Shown here: positions 44,539 through 52,305 of the stretch, in pieces
Position numbering within the stretch: the first letter of the stretch is position 1
Layout of the letters: every line of letters begins with the position of its first letter
DNA from: Cupriavidus sp. 2SB
GTDB lineage: Bacteria > Pseudomonadota > Gammaproteobacteria > Burkholderiales > Burkholderiaceae
Length of the DNA stretch: 64,000 bases
Assembly: GCF_005503625.1 (NCBI RefSeq)
Contig: NZ_SCMX01000012.1
Location: 1-64,000 of the forward strand
Reading direction: 5' to 3'
Notes under the pieces: model-generated
Database searches by the model: none
Seen by the model: the letters and a program-made list of their open reading frames with translations, nothing else
What the model was told of the DNA's origin: nothing
Position numbers and translations under genes: made by a program

Positions 44539-45063
44539 GTGGCGATCTATCGAATTGGAGAGAAAGAACCGACAATTCATCCGAGCTCGTATGTATCCGA
44601 GCATGCGGTAATCATCGGCGACGTGGAAATCGCCGAAGACGTGTCCATCTGGCCCGGCGCTGTGATCCGCGGCGACAATGAAAAGATCACGATTAGGCGA
44701 GGCGTGAACGTCCAGGAGGGGGCTGTGTTGCACACCGATCCTGGCTTTCCCGTCGAGGTAGGCGAGATGGTCTCCATTGGACACCAGGCGATGCTTCACG
44801 GTTGCAAGGTCGGAGCACGTAGTCTGGTCGGCATTCAGGCTGTGATCCTGAATGGATCCGAACTCGGACAACAATGCCTCGTGGGGGCCGGATCCTTGAT
44901 CGGCGAGCGCAAGAACTTCCCGGCAGGAGGCTTGGTCATGGGCACACCTGCAAAGCAGGTACGTGAACTAACGGAGGAAGTCAAAGCTGCGATCGAGAAG
45001 AACGCTGACGACTACATTAACAAGGCGAAGACGTACAAGAAGGACCTGGTCAAGCTGAGTTAG
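44539..45063 (+). CDS. Gamma-type carbonic anhydrase family protein
   Basis: A 174-residue left-handed beta-helix protein with hexapeptide repeats (AVIIGDVEIAEDVSIWPGAV, IRGDNEKITI). Probable zinc histidines lie in VLHTDPGF and GHQAMLHGCKVG. It is close to the YrdA/PaaY group, which includes bicarbonate-forming enzymes and thioesterases of CoA catabolism. GTG start with GGAG 6 bases upstream. Follows glcF by 127 bases; a PaaY-like thioesterase role in protecting CoA pools would fit the surroundings but is inferred. Confidence 0.85.
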   Translation: MAIYRIGEKEPTIHPSSYVSEHAVIIGDVEIAEDVSIWPGAVIRGDNEKITIRRGVNVQEGAVLHTDPGFPVEVGEMVSIGHQAMLHGCKVGARSLVGIQAVILNGSELGQQCLVGAGSLIGERKNFPAGGLVMGTPAKQVRELTEEVKAAIEKNADDYINKAKTYKKDLVKLS

Positions 45064-45369
45064 CAAGCTCCGCGCGTCGGCGGATCAAGCGTCGACGCCT
45101 TGAGACGAGAGCGCCAGCCAGCGCCTCGTCTCGTCATCCCTCTCCATCAAGATTGGTGCTCCGGCCATCGCGAACGAACGCGACAAGGCCCGGCCTTGAG
45201 TTGCTACCCGGCCACAGGCACAGAACCCCTTCACGCGCCGCCGCTGTCTGCGTGGTCGCTACCCTCACCAGTCGGACCATATCGACTCGGTGCCTCCAGG
45301 TACTTCGCGCGATCATTCTTCACTGAATCGTTATATCATCTGCTCAGTGATTGCCCCCTTTTTGTAGAC
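45064..45369. other. Intergenic region before MarR gene
   Basis: No gene is supported in these 300 bases. The sequence before 45370 is AT-rich (TTATATCATC near 45334) and probably contains the MarR promoter. Confidence 0.4.
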
Positions 45370-45816
45370 ATGACAGAACCTACGGTTGAAATGCTTGCGG
45401 ACGAACTTAGACCCCGCTTGATGCGGATCGTTGTAGCGCTGCGGCGGGAAATGAGAGCGGCGCACGTGCCCCCCGCGCAGAGCGCTGTTCTTAGTGCATT
45501 GCTCGTAAGAGGGCCGATGCGAGTTAGCGATCTGGCCAGGAATGAAGGCGTCAGATTGCCTACGATGACGCAGATTGTCGGGCGGATGGTCGACGCCGAG
45601 TTAATCGCGCGCTCCGCACCCGTCGGCTCGTACAACAACATGATTCAGATTACTGATGAAGGCCGGGCTGTGGCCGGCAAATTGGCCGCACAGCGGACGG
45701 CGGCACTGGGCAAGCGCATGGAGGGATTGACGCCCGAGGAGTTGCAGACGGTGATCGCGATGTTCCCCATCATCGATAAGATGTTCAAAAGAGAACCGTG
45801 GCTGGACCACGAGTAA
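45370..45816 (+). CDS. MarR-family regulator
   Basis: A 148-residue MarR-type protein: DNA-binding core VLSALLVRGPMRVSDLARNE then GVRLPTMTQIVGRMVDAELI, wing ARSAPVGSYNNMIQITDEGR. Within a longer open frame, ATG 45370 gives the standard family length. Situated between glcDEF and the P450 operon, facing the latter's terminator. It is a positional candidate for the regulator that binds the TAGGTAG palindromes. Confidence 0.87.
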   Translation: MTEPTVEMLADELRPRLMRIVVALRREMRAAHVPPAQSAVLSALLVRGPMRVSDLARNEGVRLPTMTQIVGRMVDAELIARSAPVGSYNNMIQITDEGRAVAGKLAAQRTAALGKRMEGLTPEELQTVIAMFPIIDKMFKREPWLDHE

Positions 45817-45974
45817 TACCAACGAAATCTTCCTGGAAGACGACACGATTCGAGAAGGCTTATCGCTAGCCGGCCGCGCTTGCGCTGCAACTGCGGAGCC
45901 ATGCAGGGAGTTGTCAGAGTCGCCGAGAGCAACCGCATCGCCCAATATGGGGCGCACTGCCGCGACCTATACGC

Positions 45975-46009
45975 TAATAAAAAAGGCGCCTAACACTCAC
46001 TTAGGCGCC
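45975..46009 (-). terminator. Rho-independent terminator of the P450 copy 2 operon
   Basis: GGCGCCTAA, loop, TTAGGCGCC: a perfect 9-base stem at 45985-45993 and 46001-46009. On the minus strand the stem is followed by TTTTTT, so it terminates the leftward aldehyde dehydrogenase transcript 65 bases after its stop codon. Confidence 0.88.
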
Positions 46010-46073
46010 AAAACCTGACTGGGAACGTAGCTTCGGGGGAAAGGGCGACGTATCGCCCTTTGCGGCCCCCGAT

Positions 46074-47501
46074 CTACACTTGAGTTACAAATTTCGTGAC
46101 GAGATAGCCGTCGAACGTCTCGGTCCCACCCTCACTCCCGATACCGCTATCTTTAATGCCTCCAAACGGTGTTTCGGCGAGAGCGCTTCCAAAGTGGTTG
46201 ATGTTGACCATGCCGGCCTCAAGGCGGGTAGAGACAGCATGCGCTGTCTTCGCTGACTCGGTAAACACGTAAGACGACAGGCCGTAAGTCAGTTTGTTCG
46301 CCCGTGCCAGCACCTCATCCAGATCGTCGAACGCTACAACCGGGGCGACAGGGCCGAATGGCTCGCAAGTCATGAGCATGGAGTCGTCTGAAATGTCTAT
46401 AACGACGCTGGGCGCGAAGAAATGTCCTGTGTCGCTGCACCTGGTCCCTCCCACGACAACCTTTCCGCCGCGCGCTTTGGAGTCGGCAATCAACCCTTCC
46501 ATTGCAGCAACACGGCGTTGGTTTGCGAGCGGTCCCATCTGTGTCGAGCTGTCTATACCGTTGCCGACCCGCACTGCGCCAATGACGTCCGTAAAACGCC
46601 TGAGGAACCTATCGTAAGCCCCGCGCTGGACGAAGAAGCGGGAGGGCGAGACGCATACCTGACCAGCGTTTCGCAGCTTGTAGTTTGCAAGCATCTCGGC
46701 GGCGGTATGGACATCCGCATCGTCGAAGACGATTGCAGGGGAGTGACCACCAAGCTCCATAGTGATTCGCTTCATATGGGATCCTGCTAGAGCTGCTAGT
46801 TGTTTGCCAACAGCAGTGGACCCCGTAAAGGAGATCTTCTGGACCAGCGGAGATGCAATGAGGTGTGCTGACACCTCCGCCGGGACGCCAAATACAATGT
46901 TTAAGCAACCAGGAGGAAGGCCCGCATCATGGAACAGTTGAGCGATCGCCAGCACGGCACTCGGTGTCTCTTCTGGTCCCTTCAGAATGATCGTACAGCC
47001 TGCGCCAAGCGCGGCAGAGATTTTCCGGATCGCCTGATTGAAGGGAAAATTCCAAGGGGTGAAGGCTGCGCAGACTCCGACCGGCTGACGTAGCACGAGC
47101 TGGCGGACGTTAGGGTTGCGGCTGGGGATCACGCGGCCGTAGATCCGCCGAGCCTCTTCTGCATGCCAGTCCGCATGCTCTGCACAAACCGTTACTTCGC
47201 CCACGGCTTCGTGCAGAGGCTTCCCCTGGTCAATGGTCATGTTGCGGCCGATTTCCGGCGCCCTTTGACGGGCGAGCTCCGCAACTTTACGCAAGATTGC
47301 ACTGCGTTCCAAAGGCGATGAGTCGCGCCACGTCAGGAAAGCTCGATGAGCCGCCTCGACGGCGGTGTCGAGGTCCTCGCGGGTGGCGAGCGGCAGTCGC
47401 CCAACGACCTCCTCCGTCGCAGGATTGACTACGTCCTGGTGTCGCCGGCCTTCAATGCCGAGAAATTCGCCATTGATGTAAAGGGATAATTCTGGATACA
47501 C
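46074..47501 (-). CDS. NAD(P)-dependent aldehyde (succinate-semialdehyde type) dehydrogenase
   Basis: A 475-residue ALDH. Motifs are [54 protein letters not shown], the catalytic cysteine in [14 protein letters not shown] and the closing [20 protein letters not shown]. Closest in style to the GabD/SSADH group. Last gene of the P450 - ferredoxin - reductase - Bug operon, so it probably oxidises an aldehyde derived from the P450 product. Terminator at 45975-46009. Confidence 0.9.
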   Translation of the reverse strand: MYPELSLYINGEFLGIEGRRHQDVVNPATEEVVGRLPLATREDLDTAVEAAHRAFLTWRDSSPLERSAILRKVAELARQRAPEIGRNMTIDQGKPLHEAVGEVTVCAEHADWHAEEARRIYGRVIPSRNPNVRQLVLRQPVGVCAAFTPWNFPFNQAIRKISAALGAGCTIILKGPEETPSAVLAIAQLFHDAGLPPGCLNIVFGVPAEVSAHLIASPLVQKISFTGSTAVGKQLAALAGSHMKRITMELGGHSPAIVFDDADVHTAAEMLANYKLRNAGQVCVSPSRFFVQRGAYDRFLRRFTDVIGAVRVGNGIDSSTQMGPLANQRRVAAMEGLIADSKARGGKVVVGGTRCSDTGHFFAPSVVIDISDDSMLMTCEPFGPVAPVVAFDDLDEVLARANKLTYGLSSYVFTESAKTAHAVSTRLEAGMVNINHFGSALAETPFGGIKDSGIGSEGGTETFDGYLVTKFVTQV

Positions 47502-47563
47502 AGCGTGTACTCCAATGACTAAGAGGTTAGCTACGAAATTCTGTGCTTGTGACGGAGGTCGAT

Positions 47564-48532
47564 CTATTCGAGCTTAAAATCACCGACCTTAATTACTGCA
47601 TCAATGCTCTTCTTGCGCTGCTTAAGGTAGCCCTCGAAATCCTCCGGGGACTGCGTAATGACTTCCATTCCAGTGCCTTGCATCCGCGTGCGAAGCTCGC
47701 CGTTCTTCAAAATCGTAGCGACATCGCTCTGCATTTTTTTGATTGCGTTCTGGGGCATCTTGGCAGGCGCATACAGGGCGATGGTTCCCGTAAGCTGGAC
47801 GTCAATCCCCGCTTCCTTGAATGTAGGGACGTTTGGCAGCATAGGCGAGCGTTCTGGCGTCGACACGGCAAAGGCCTTCACTTTTCCAGCCTTAACGAGT
47901 TGCGCGATCGGTGCCATATCGATCATGAGCATATCGATCTCGCCTGAAACGATAGCGGGGACACTTTGCCCAGCACTCTTGTAGCCGACTGGGGTCATCT
48001 TTACCCCGGTCTTTTGCGCGAACTCCTCCATACCGACACGCATGCCCAAGTTGGCCCATCCGTACGTGAACTTCCCGTTGGCCGCACGAGCTGCCTTAAT
48101 GAGGTCAGCGAGGTTGTTGTATGGCGCGGAAGCCGGGGTCACCACAACGAGTGGGGTTGCGGCTAGCCCGCTCACAAGGGTGAGTTCCTTGGTGGGATCG
48201 ACAGCAACAGTGGGGCGCAAGTTTGCGTCGATGATCAACGTGGACGGGGGCATGACCAGAAGGATCGAACCGTCCGGTTCAGCTCGCGCGACAGCCTTGC
48301 TGGCGATCGCCCCGTTTGCGCCTGGCCGATTTTCGACGATTACGGGCCGATTCCAGATTTTTGCCAGCTCTTCGCCAACTGCGCGTGCAACTACGTCGGT
48401 GCCACCGCCCGGTCCGTAGCCAACAAAGAGCCGGACCGGCAACGGGCCAGATTGCTGGGCGTACAGGATGGAGGGCAGGGCCAGGGAGCAGAGTAGGACT
48501 GCTCTGCGGATAGCCGAAGCGGGTTTTGTCAT
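47564..48532 (-). CDS. Bug-family transporter receptor
   Basis: A 322-residue periplasmic binding protein: signal peptide ending LPSILYAQQ, then [59 protein letters not shown] and [20 protein letters not shown]. It is more distant from the other Bug proteins of the window, with YGPGGG replacing PYPPGG, suggesting a different ligand. It sits inside the P450 operon, 31 bases after the reductase gene. Confidence 0.9.
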   Translation of the reverse strand: MTKPASAIRRAVLLCSLALPSILYAQQSGPLPVRLFVGYGPGGGTDVVARAVGEELAKIWNRPVIVENRPGANGAIASKAVARAEPDGSILLVMPPSTLIIDANLRPTVAVDPTKELTLVSGLAATPLVVVTPASAPYNNLADLIKAARAANGKFTYGWANLGMRVGMEEFAQKTGVKMTPVGYKSAGQSVPAIVSGEIDMLMIDMAPIAQLVKAGKVKAFAVSTPERSPMLPNVPTFKEAGIDVQLTGTIALYAPAKMPQNAIKKMQSDVATILKNGELRTRMQGTGMEVITQSPEDFEGYLKQRKKSIDAVIKVGDFKLE

Positions 48533-48563
48533 GTTGTCTCCTCTTTTATTATGAAATACAGCC

Positions 48564-49760
48564 TTAACCTGCTACCGCAGCTGGAGCGTGGCTCTTCGTC
48601 CACTCCTCCTTCAACAGCTTGATGTGCTCACGCGCTTTTCTACTGGCGTTCCAACTAAGAACGCCCATCAAAACGTCTCCCTGGTAGTAGCGAAAGATGC
48701 AGGAGTCGTCTTTCAGTTGATCCCCTTCGACAACTTCAACGGTGTATTGAGGGCCGATGCGTCCGTAGCTGTGGATTTGGACCTGGTACTGATCCGACCA
48801 GAAGAACGGCAGCGGAGCGTATTCAACGCGAGAGCCGAGCATGTTCTTTGCCGCGGCCATCGCCTGTTCGCTTGCATTCGTCCGGTGTTCAATACGCATG
48901 TGCTCGCCGTAGCCTTTGTGAAACCACTCTGCAGCATCGCCGGCGGCATATACGTTCGGGGCTGCTTCACAGTATTCATTGCAGACTACGCCGCTGCGGA
49001 TGTTTAATCCGCTGCACCACTGCACGCTGGGAACTGCGCCGATAGCCACAACAATTACGTCGCAAGCAATCACAACCCCAGTGTCCAAGCGGACTTCGGT
49101 AATGGTGCGGTCACGCCATTTCACCTCCCTGAGTTCGCAGTCGTTGTGGAAAACCACGCCGTTGGCTTCATGGAGTTTTTCGATCCGCTTCCCAACGATA
49201 TCCCCGACTCGCGCCCCGAGAGGAACTTTCGACTTGTCGATGACGGTCACCTCACAGCCGCTGGTCTTTGCAATCGCCGCTAACTCTGTGCCGATGAAGC
49301 CCGCGCCGACTACTAGTGCCCGCTTTCCGGCAGTCAGATGTTCCCGAATCGCCAGCGCGTCGTTTAAGTTGCGCAGGCTGTAGCAGTTCGCCGCCTGGCT
49401 GAGGTTGGGAATCACTCGAGCGTCCGCGCCCGTGGCGATCAGCAAGCGATCATATTGAAGTGTGGAGCCGTTGCTGAGTTGCAGTGAACTGGCGTCCGTA
49501 TCGAGGCCGGTGGCCGATGTCCCGTCCAGGTAGTGCAGGTTCAGCGCCTTCATGCCGTCTTCGGACACAAGGTTGAGCGCCTCTACCGGACATTCTCCTG
49601 CCATCAGCCGCTTTGAAAGAGGAGGGCGGTCATAGGGCATGCCGCCTTCCTTTCCAATCAGCGTGAGCCGCCCTCCCCAGCCCTGTGCGCGCAGCGCTCG
49701 TGCTGCCGTGATGCCGGCGGCCGAGGCGCCGACAACGACGATGTGCTCGGGGGAGTTCAT
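48564..49760 (-). CDS. Ferredoxin reductase (NAD(P)H, FAD) of the P450 system
   Basis: A 398-residue reductase of the putidaredoxin-reductase/RHO-reductase type. The FAD dinucleotide fold is HIVVVGASAAGITAARALRA, the NAD(P) fold RALVVGAGFIGTELAAIAKT, and the FAD-closing motif NVYAAGDAAEW. The C-terminal domain follows (SDQYQVQIHSYGRIGP). It carries electrons from NAD(P)H to the adjacent ferredoxin. Its start codon overlaps the ferredoxin stop (TGATG). This is the only complete copy; two N-terminal remnants lie at 20545 and 30680. Confidence 0.92.
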   Translation of the reverse strand: MNSPEHIVVVGASAAGITAARALRAQGWGGRLTLIGKEGGMPYDRPPLSKRLMAGECPVEALNLVSEDGMKALNLHYLDGTSATGLDTDASSLQLSNGSTLQYDRLLIATGADARVIPNLSQAANCYSLRNLNDALAIREHLTAGKRALVVGAGFIGTELAAIAKTSGCEVTVIDKSKVPLGARVGDIVGKRIEKLHEANGVVFHNDCELREVKWRDRTITEVRLDTGVVIACDVIVVAIGAVPSVQWCSGLNIRSGVVCNEYCEAAPNVYAAGDAAEWFHKGYGEHMRIEHRTNASEQAMAAAKNMLGSRVEYAPLPFFWSDQYQVQIHSYGRIGPQYTVEVVEGDQLKDDSCIFRYYQGDVLMGVLSWNASRKAREHIKLLKEEWTKSHAPAAVAG

Positions 49761-49957
49761 CACTGATCCTCGTGAATCTCGATGGCGAGCGCTGGGCAGA
49801 TGCCAGCCGCCAGGCGTGCTGATTCGAATTGGTCAGCCGACGGCTCTGCGTTCAAGAGAATGACGATGCCATTGTCCTTTTGGTCGAACAGATCCGGCGC
49901 GTTGACGACACATTGACCAGAACCGCAGCACTTTTCGGGGTAGATTGTGATTTTCAT
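49760..49957 (-). CDS. [3Fe-4S] ferredoxin of the P450 system
   Basis: A 65-residue ferredoxin: MKITIYPEKCCGSGQCVVNA, APDLFDQKDNG, and AGICPALAIEI with the last cysteine. The CCGSGQC spacing, with glycine at the usual fourth-cysteine position, indicates a 3Fe-4S cluster like those partnering CYP105 enzymes. Twenty-three bases after the P450 stop. The only intact copy in the window; probably serves both P450s. Confidence 0.93.
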   Translation of the reverse strand: MKITIYPEKCCGSGQCVVNAPDLFDQKDNGIVILLNAEPSADQFESARLAAGICPALAIEIHEDQ

Positions 49958-49980
49958 GATGCTTCTCATTTAAGTCGGGA

Positions 49981-51270
49981 TTACCAGCGAACAGGGAGTT
50001 CCTTGACGCCATACATGAGTGAATCGCCCTTGAACTCAAGGCTTTCCACGGGAACAGCAAGCTCGAGGTTCGGAAACCGCTCCAGCAAGGCGGTGAACAT
50101 GATCTGCATTTCGAGCCGTGCGAGGGGTTGACCGATGCACTGATGCGGGCCGTATCCGAACGAGACCTGCGTCCTTGAATCTCGGCGAAGGTCGAACACA
50201 TTCGGATCTTCAAATTTCGAGCTGTCGCGATTGGCCGAGACACTCAGCACTACAACGGGGTCGCCCGCCTGGATCATTTGTCCGTTCACGACAATGTCCT
50301 CGGTCGCGACACGACGCTTTCCTGAATGTGTGACATCCAGATAGCGCAGAATTTCTTCCACCGCATTTGGAACGAGGCTTGTGTCTTGTCGAAGCTCATT
50401 CCAGATATCCGGTCGTTGCAGGAGGAAAAGCACTCCCATTGCGGTCGTATTCGCCGTGGTCTCGTGGCCGGCAATCAGCAAGAGCCTTGCAAGGGAAACA
50501 ACGTCCGTTTCGGTGATATCGCCCTTTCGTACGTGATTGACGATGAGGCGGCTGAGGATATCTTCCCCGGGGTTCTCCGATCTCTTCGCCACCAGGCCCT
50601 TCAGGTACACCTCGCACAACTCATGATTTGCGGCGATGGCCTCCTCAAGCGTCGCACTACTCGACGTCAGGACCATCGCCAGTTCCTGAAAGAAGTCATG
50701 GTCTTCGTACGGAACGCCAAGCAACTCTGAGATCGCCAATGCCGGCGTAGCCAACGTAAAGGCGCTAACCAGGTCGGAGGGTTGAGGCTTTGTTGCGAAG
50801 TCGTCCAGCAGCTTGTCTACGATCGCCTGAATCCGCGGGCGAAGGGCCTCGATTTTGCGGATCGAGAATTCACCTGTCAGCATGCGCCGATGCTCTGCAT
50901 GCTTGGGTGCATCCATGGTGATGAAGGTCCGGTTACTACCCCGGGCAACTTTCATTGCAGCACTGACAGTGGGATAGCCGGGATTCGTAATGTCAGAACT
51001 AAAGCGAGGGTCAGACAGGACCGAGCGGACGTCGTCATAGCGCGTAATCAGCCAGGCGATCTTTCCGTCCCAGAGCCTAGCTTGCCCCAAGCCGCTTCCT
51101 TGCTGCATCTGGAAGTACACCGGCGGCGGCGACAAAGGATCGACCCGTTCGGGCGGAAAGTCGGGGATGCCGCTGTCCCCGCCAGCGTGCATCGGACACG
51201 TGGACTGCGCAGGTGAGGCCGCGTGAAACGGGCAGCCAGTCGACTGCGTGGGGGTTTGGGGGGCGGTCAT
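49981..51270 (-). CDS. Cytochrome P450, copy 2
   Basis: A 429-residue P450 with LLLIAGHETTANTTAMG (I-helix), EEILRYLD (ExxR) and FGYGPHQCIGQPLARLEMQI (heme loop). The FSSDITNPGYP segment and general layout are CYP105-like. First gene of a five-gene operon with its own ferredoxin, reductase, Bug protein and aldehyde dehydrogenase. ATG 51270 has GGAG 10 bases upstream. Near-duplicate of the P450 at 31071 but with intact redox genes. Substrate unknown. Confidence 0.94.
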   Translation of the reverse strand: MTAPQTPTQSTGCPFHAASPAQSTCPMHAGGDSGIPDFPPERVDPLSPPPVYFQMQQGSGLGQARLWDGKIAWLITRYDDVRSVLSDPRFSSDITNPGYPTVSAAMKVARGSNRTFITMDAPKHAEHRRMLTGEFSIRKIEALRPRIQAIVDKLLDDFATKPQPSDLVSAFTLATPALAISELLGVPYEDHDFFQELAMVLTSSSATLEEAIAANHELCEVYLKGLVAKRSENPGEDILSRLIVNHVRKGDITETDVVSLARLLLIAGHETTANTTAMGVLFLLQRPDIWNELRQDTSLVPNAVEEILRYLDVTHSGKRRVATEDIVVNGQMIQAGDPVVVLSVSANRDSSKFEDPNVFDLRRDSRTQVSFGYGPHQCIGQPLARLEMQIMFTALLERFPNLELAVPVESLEFKGDSLMYGVKELPVRW

Positions 51271-51305
51271 GAATATGTCTCCGATGGGAAATTGTGAGTA
51301 CATAT

Positions 51306-51320
51306 TAGGTAGCCTACCTA
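51306..51320. promoter_or_regulatory. TAGGTAG-C-CTACCTA operator, site 2
   Basis: Perfect palindrome 35 bases before P450 copy 2. Read toward the gene, AGGGTAAACCCC is followed about 20 bases later by the palindrome. The same two elements in the same order precede P450 copy 1 (32422) and the transporter gene (52219). Confidence 0.72.
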
Positions 51321-52089
51321 CTATATGCAAAAGGGGTTTACCCTAATCGGTGCAGAGGATTGACCTCGCGTCACAAATCTCGAGCGGGACCAGGGGTGGG
51401 AGAGGAGGGCGTGGCTAGACTGGGGGAGCCCAGTTGGCCTGAAGGCGGGCGACCGCCGATTTCAGTGGTCAAGATATGCCGCCGGTGACCCACTGGGTAT
51501 GCGCGAGGACTGTTTGCCTTCTGGTTGTTATAGCTCGTCCCAGGGTAGATATGCGGTCCGGCCGGGCTGGCTGACGACAGAGGTCGGTACCGAGTGAGGC
51601 GCGGCCGGAGGCCCGCTTGGGACCTGCTGGAGGCCACCTTTGACGCCGGGACCTTCCGTAAGGTCGGGATCGCAGGGCTTCGGTTCTTACCTATGCATAG
51701 GCGTGAAAAAACACCCGCATGGACGTGGGGTTAGAAGTGCGCGATCGCCACCACTCGCTGACCAAGGGGGCAGCCTCACGACGCGTTGTTAAAGAGGCGC
51801 GGGGGGACAGTGAAGCCGGTGCAAGAAGGCAAGCGAGAAAGCCGAAGCGACCTCGCTTTGGCAGCCTACAAATCAAATAAATAGGCTCCAGCTCTCCCCT
51901 AACTCGGCACTGAGGTACTCGAACATCGACATGAATCGAAAGCGCTCCCATTGATTGAACGCCTCGCGTACCGCTGCCATCAGTGACATAGCTACCTCCG
52001 GGGTGATCGACTTTAGTTAGGGGGGCCACCGCAAGAAAAAAGCAGGTCTTTCAACACTCGTTCGCATCGGCGCATAGCCCATTCCACGA
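51321..52089. other. Intergenic region between P450 copy 2 and the MHS transporter
   Basis: Apart from the small minus-strand frame at 51873-51989, no gene was recognised in this stretch. Sequence is mixed GC-rich. Regulatory sites for both flanking units lie at its ends. Confidence 0.4.
51873..51989 (-). CDS. Small open reading frame with strong ribosome site (38 codons)
   Basis: From ATG 51989 the frame reads MSLMAAVREAFNQWERFRFM then SMFEYLSAELGESWSLFI and stops at 51875-51873. GGAGGTAGCT places a consensus Shine-Dalgarno 6 bases upstream. Composition is protein-like (aromatic and acidic residues in helical spacing). No family was recognised; it may be a small protein or the start of a truncated gene. 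Confidence 0.4.
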   Translation of the reverse strand: MSLMAAVREAFNQWERFRFMSMFEYLSAELGESWSLFI

Positions 52090-52105
52090 TGCAATCGATT
52101 ACATA
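52090..52105. promoter_or_regulatory. LacI-type operator upstream of transporter/GMC genes
   Basis: TGCAATCGATTACATA, identical over 16 bases to the site at 38978-38993. It lies about 215 bases before the transporter start and upstream of the TAGGTAG palindrome at 52219. Suggests the LacI proteins of this window also control the transporter and GMC genes. Confidence 0.68.
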
Positions 52106-52218
52106 GAGCGTAGGTCGCCACGATGGTCTGTCAAGATAAAGCGTAAAAGTGTCATTTGCGGCTCAAAATCAGCCACCTGACTTCGTTGATGGGAGGGTAA
52201 ACGCCTATTTGATTGTAA

Positions 52219-52233
52219 TAGGTAGGCTACCTA
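52219..52233. promoter_or_regulatory. TAGGTAG-G-CTACCTA operator, site 3
   Basis: Perfect 7-1-7 palindrome with AGGGTAAACGCC about 20 bases before it (from 52196), the same two-part layout as in front of both P450 genes, here on the plus strand toward the MHS transporter. Confidence 0.72.
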
Positions 52234-52305
52234 ATATTTACCACAAATAAGAGTAAGCGCGCTTCGGTTTTTCAAACATTGCTTATAGAAGTGGAGACAA
52301 AATCA

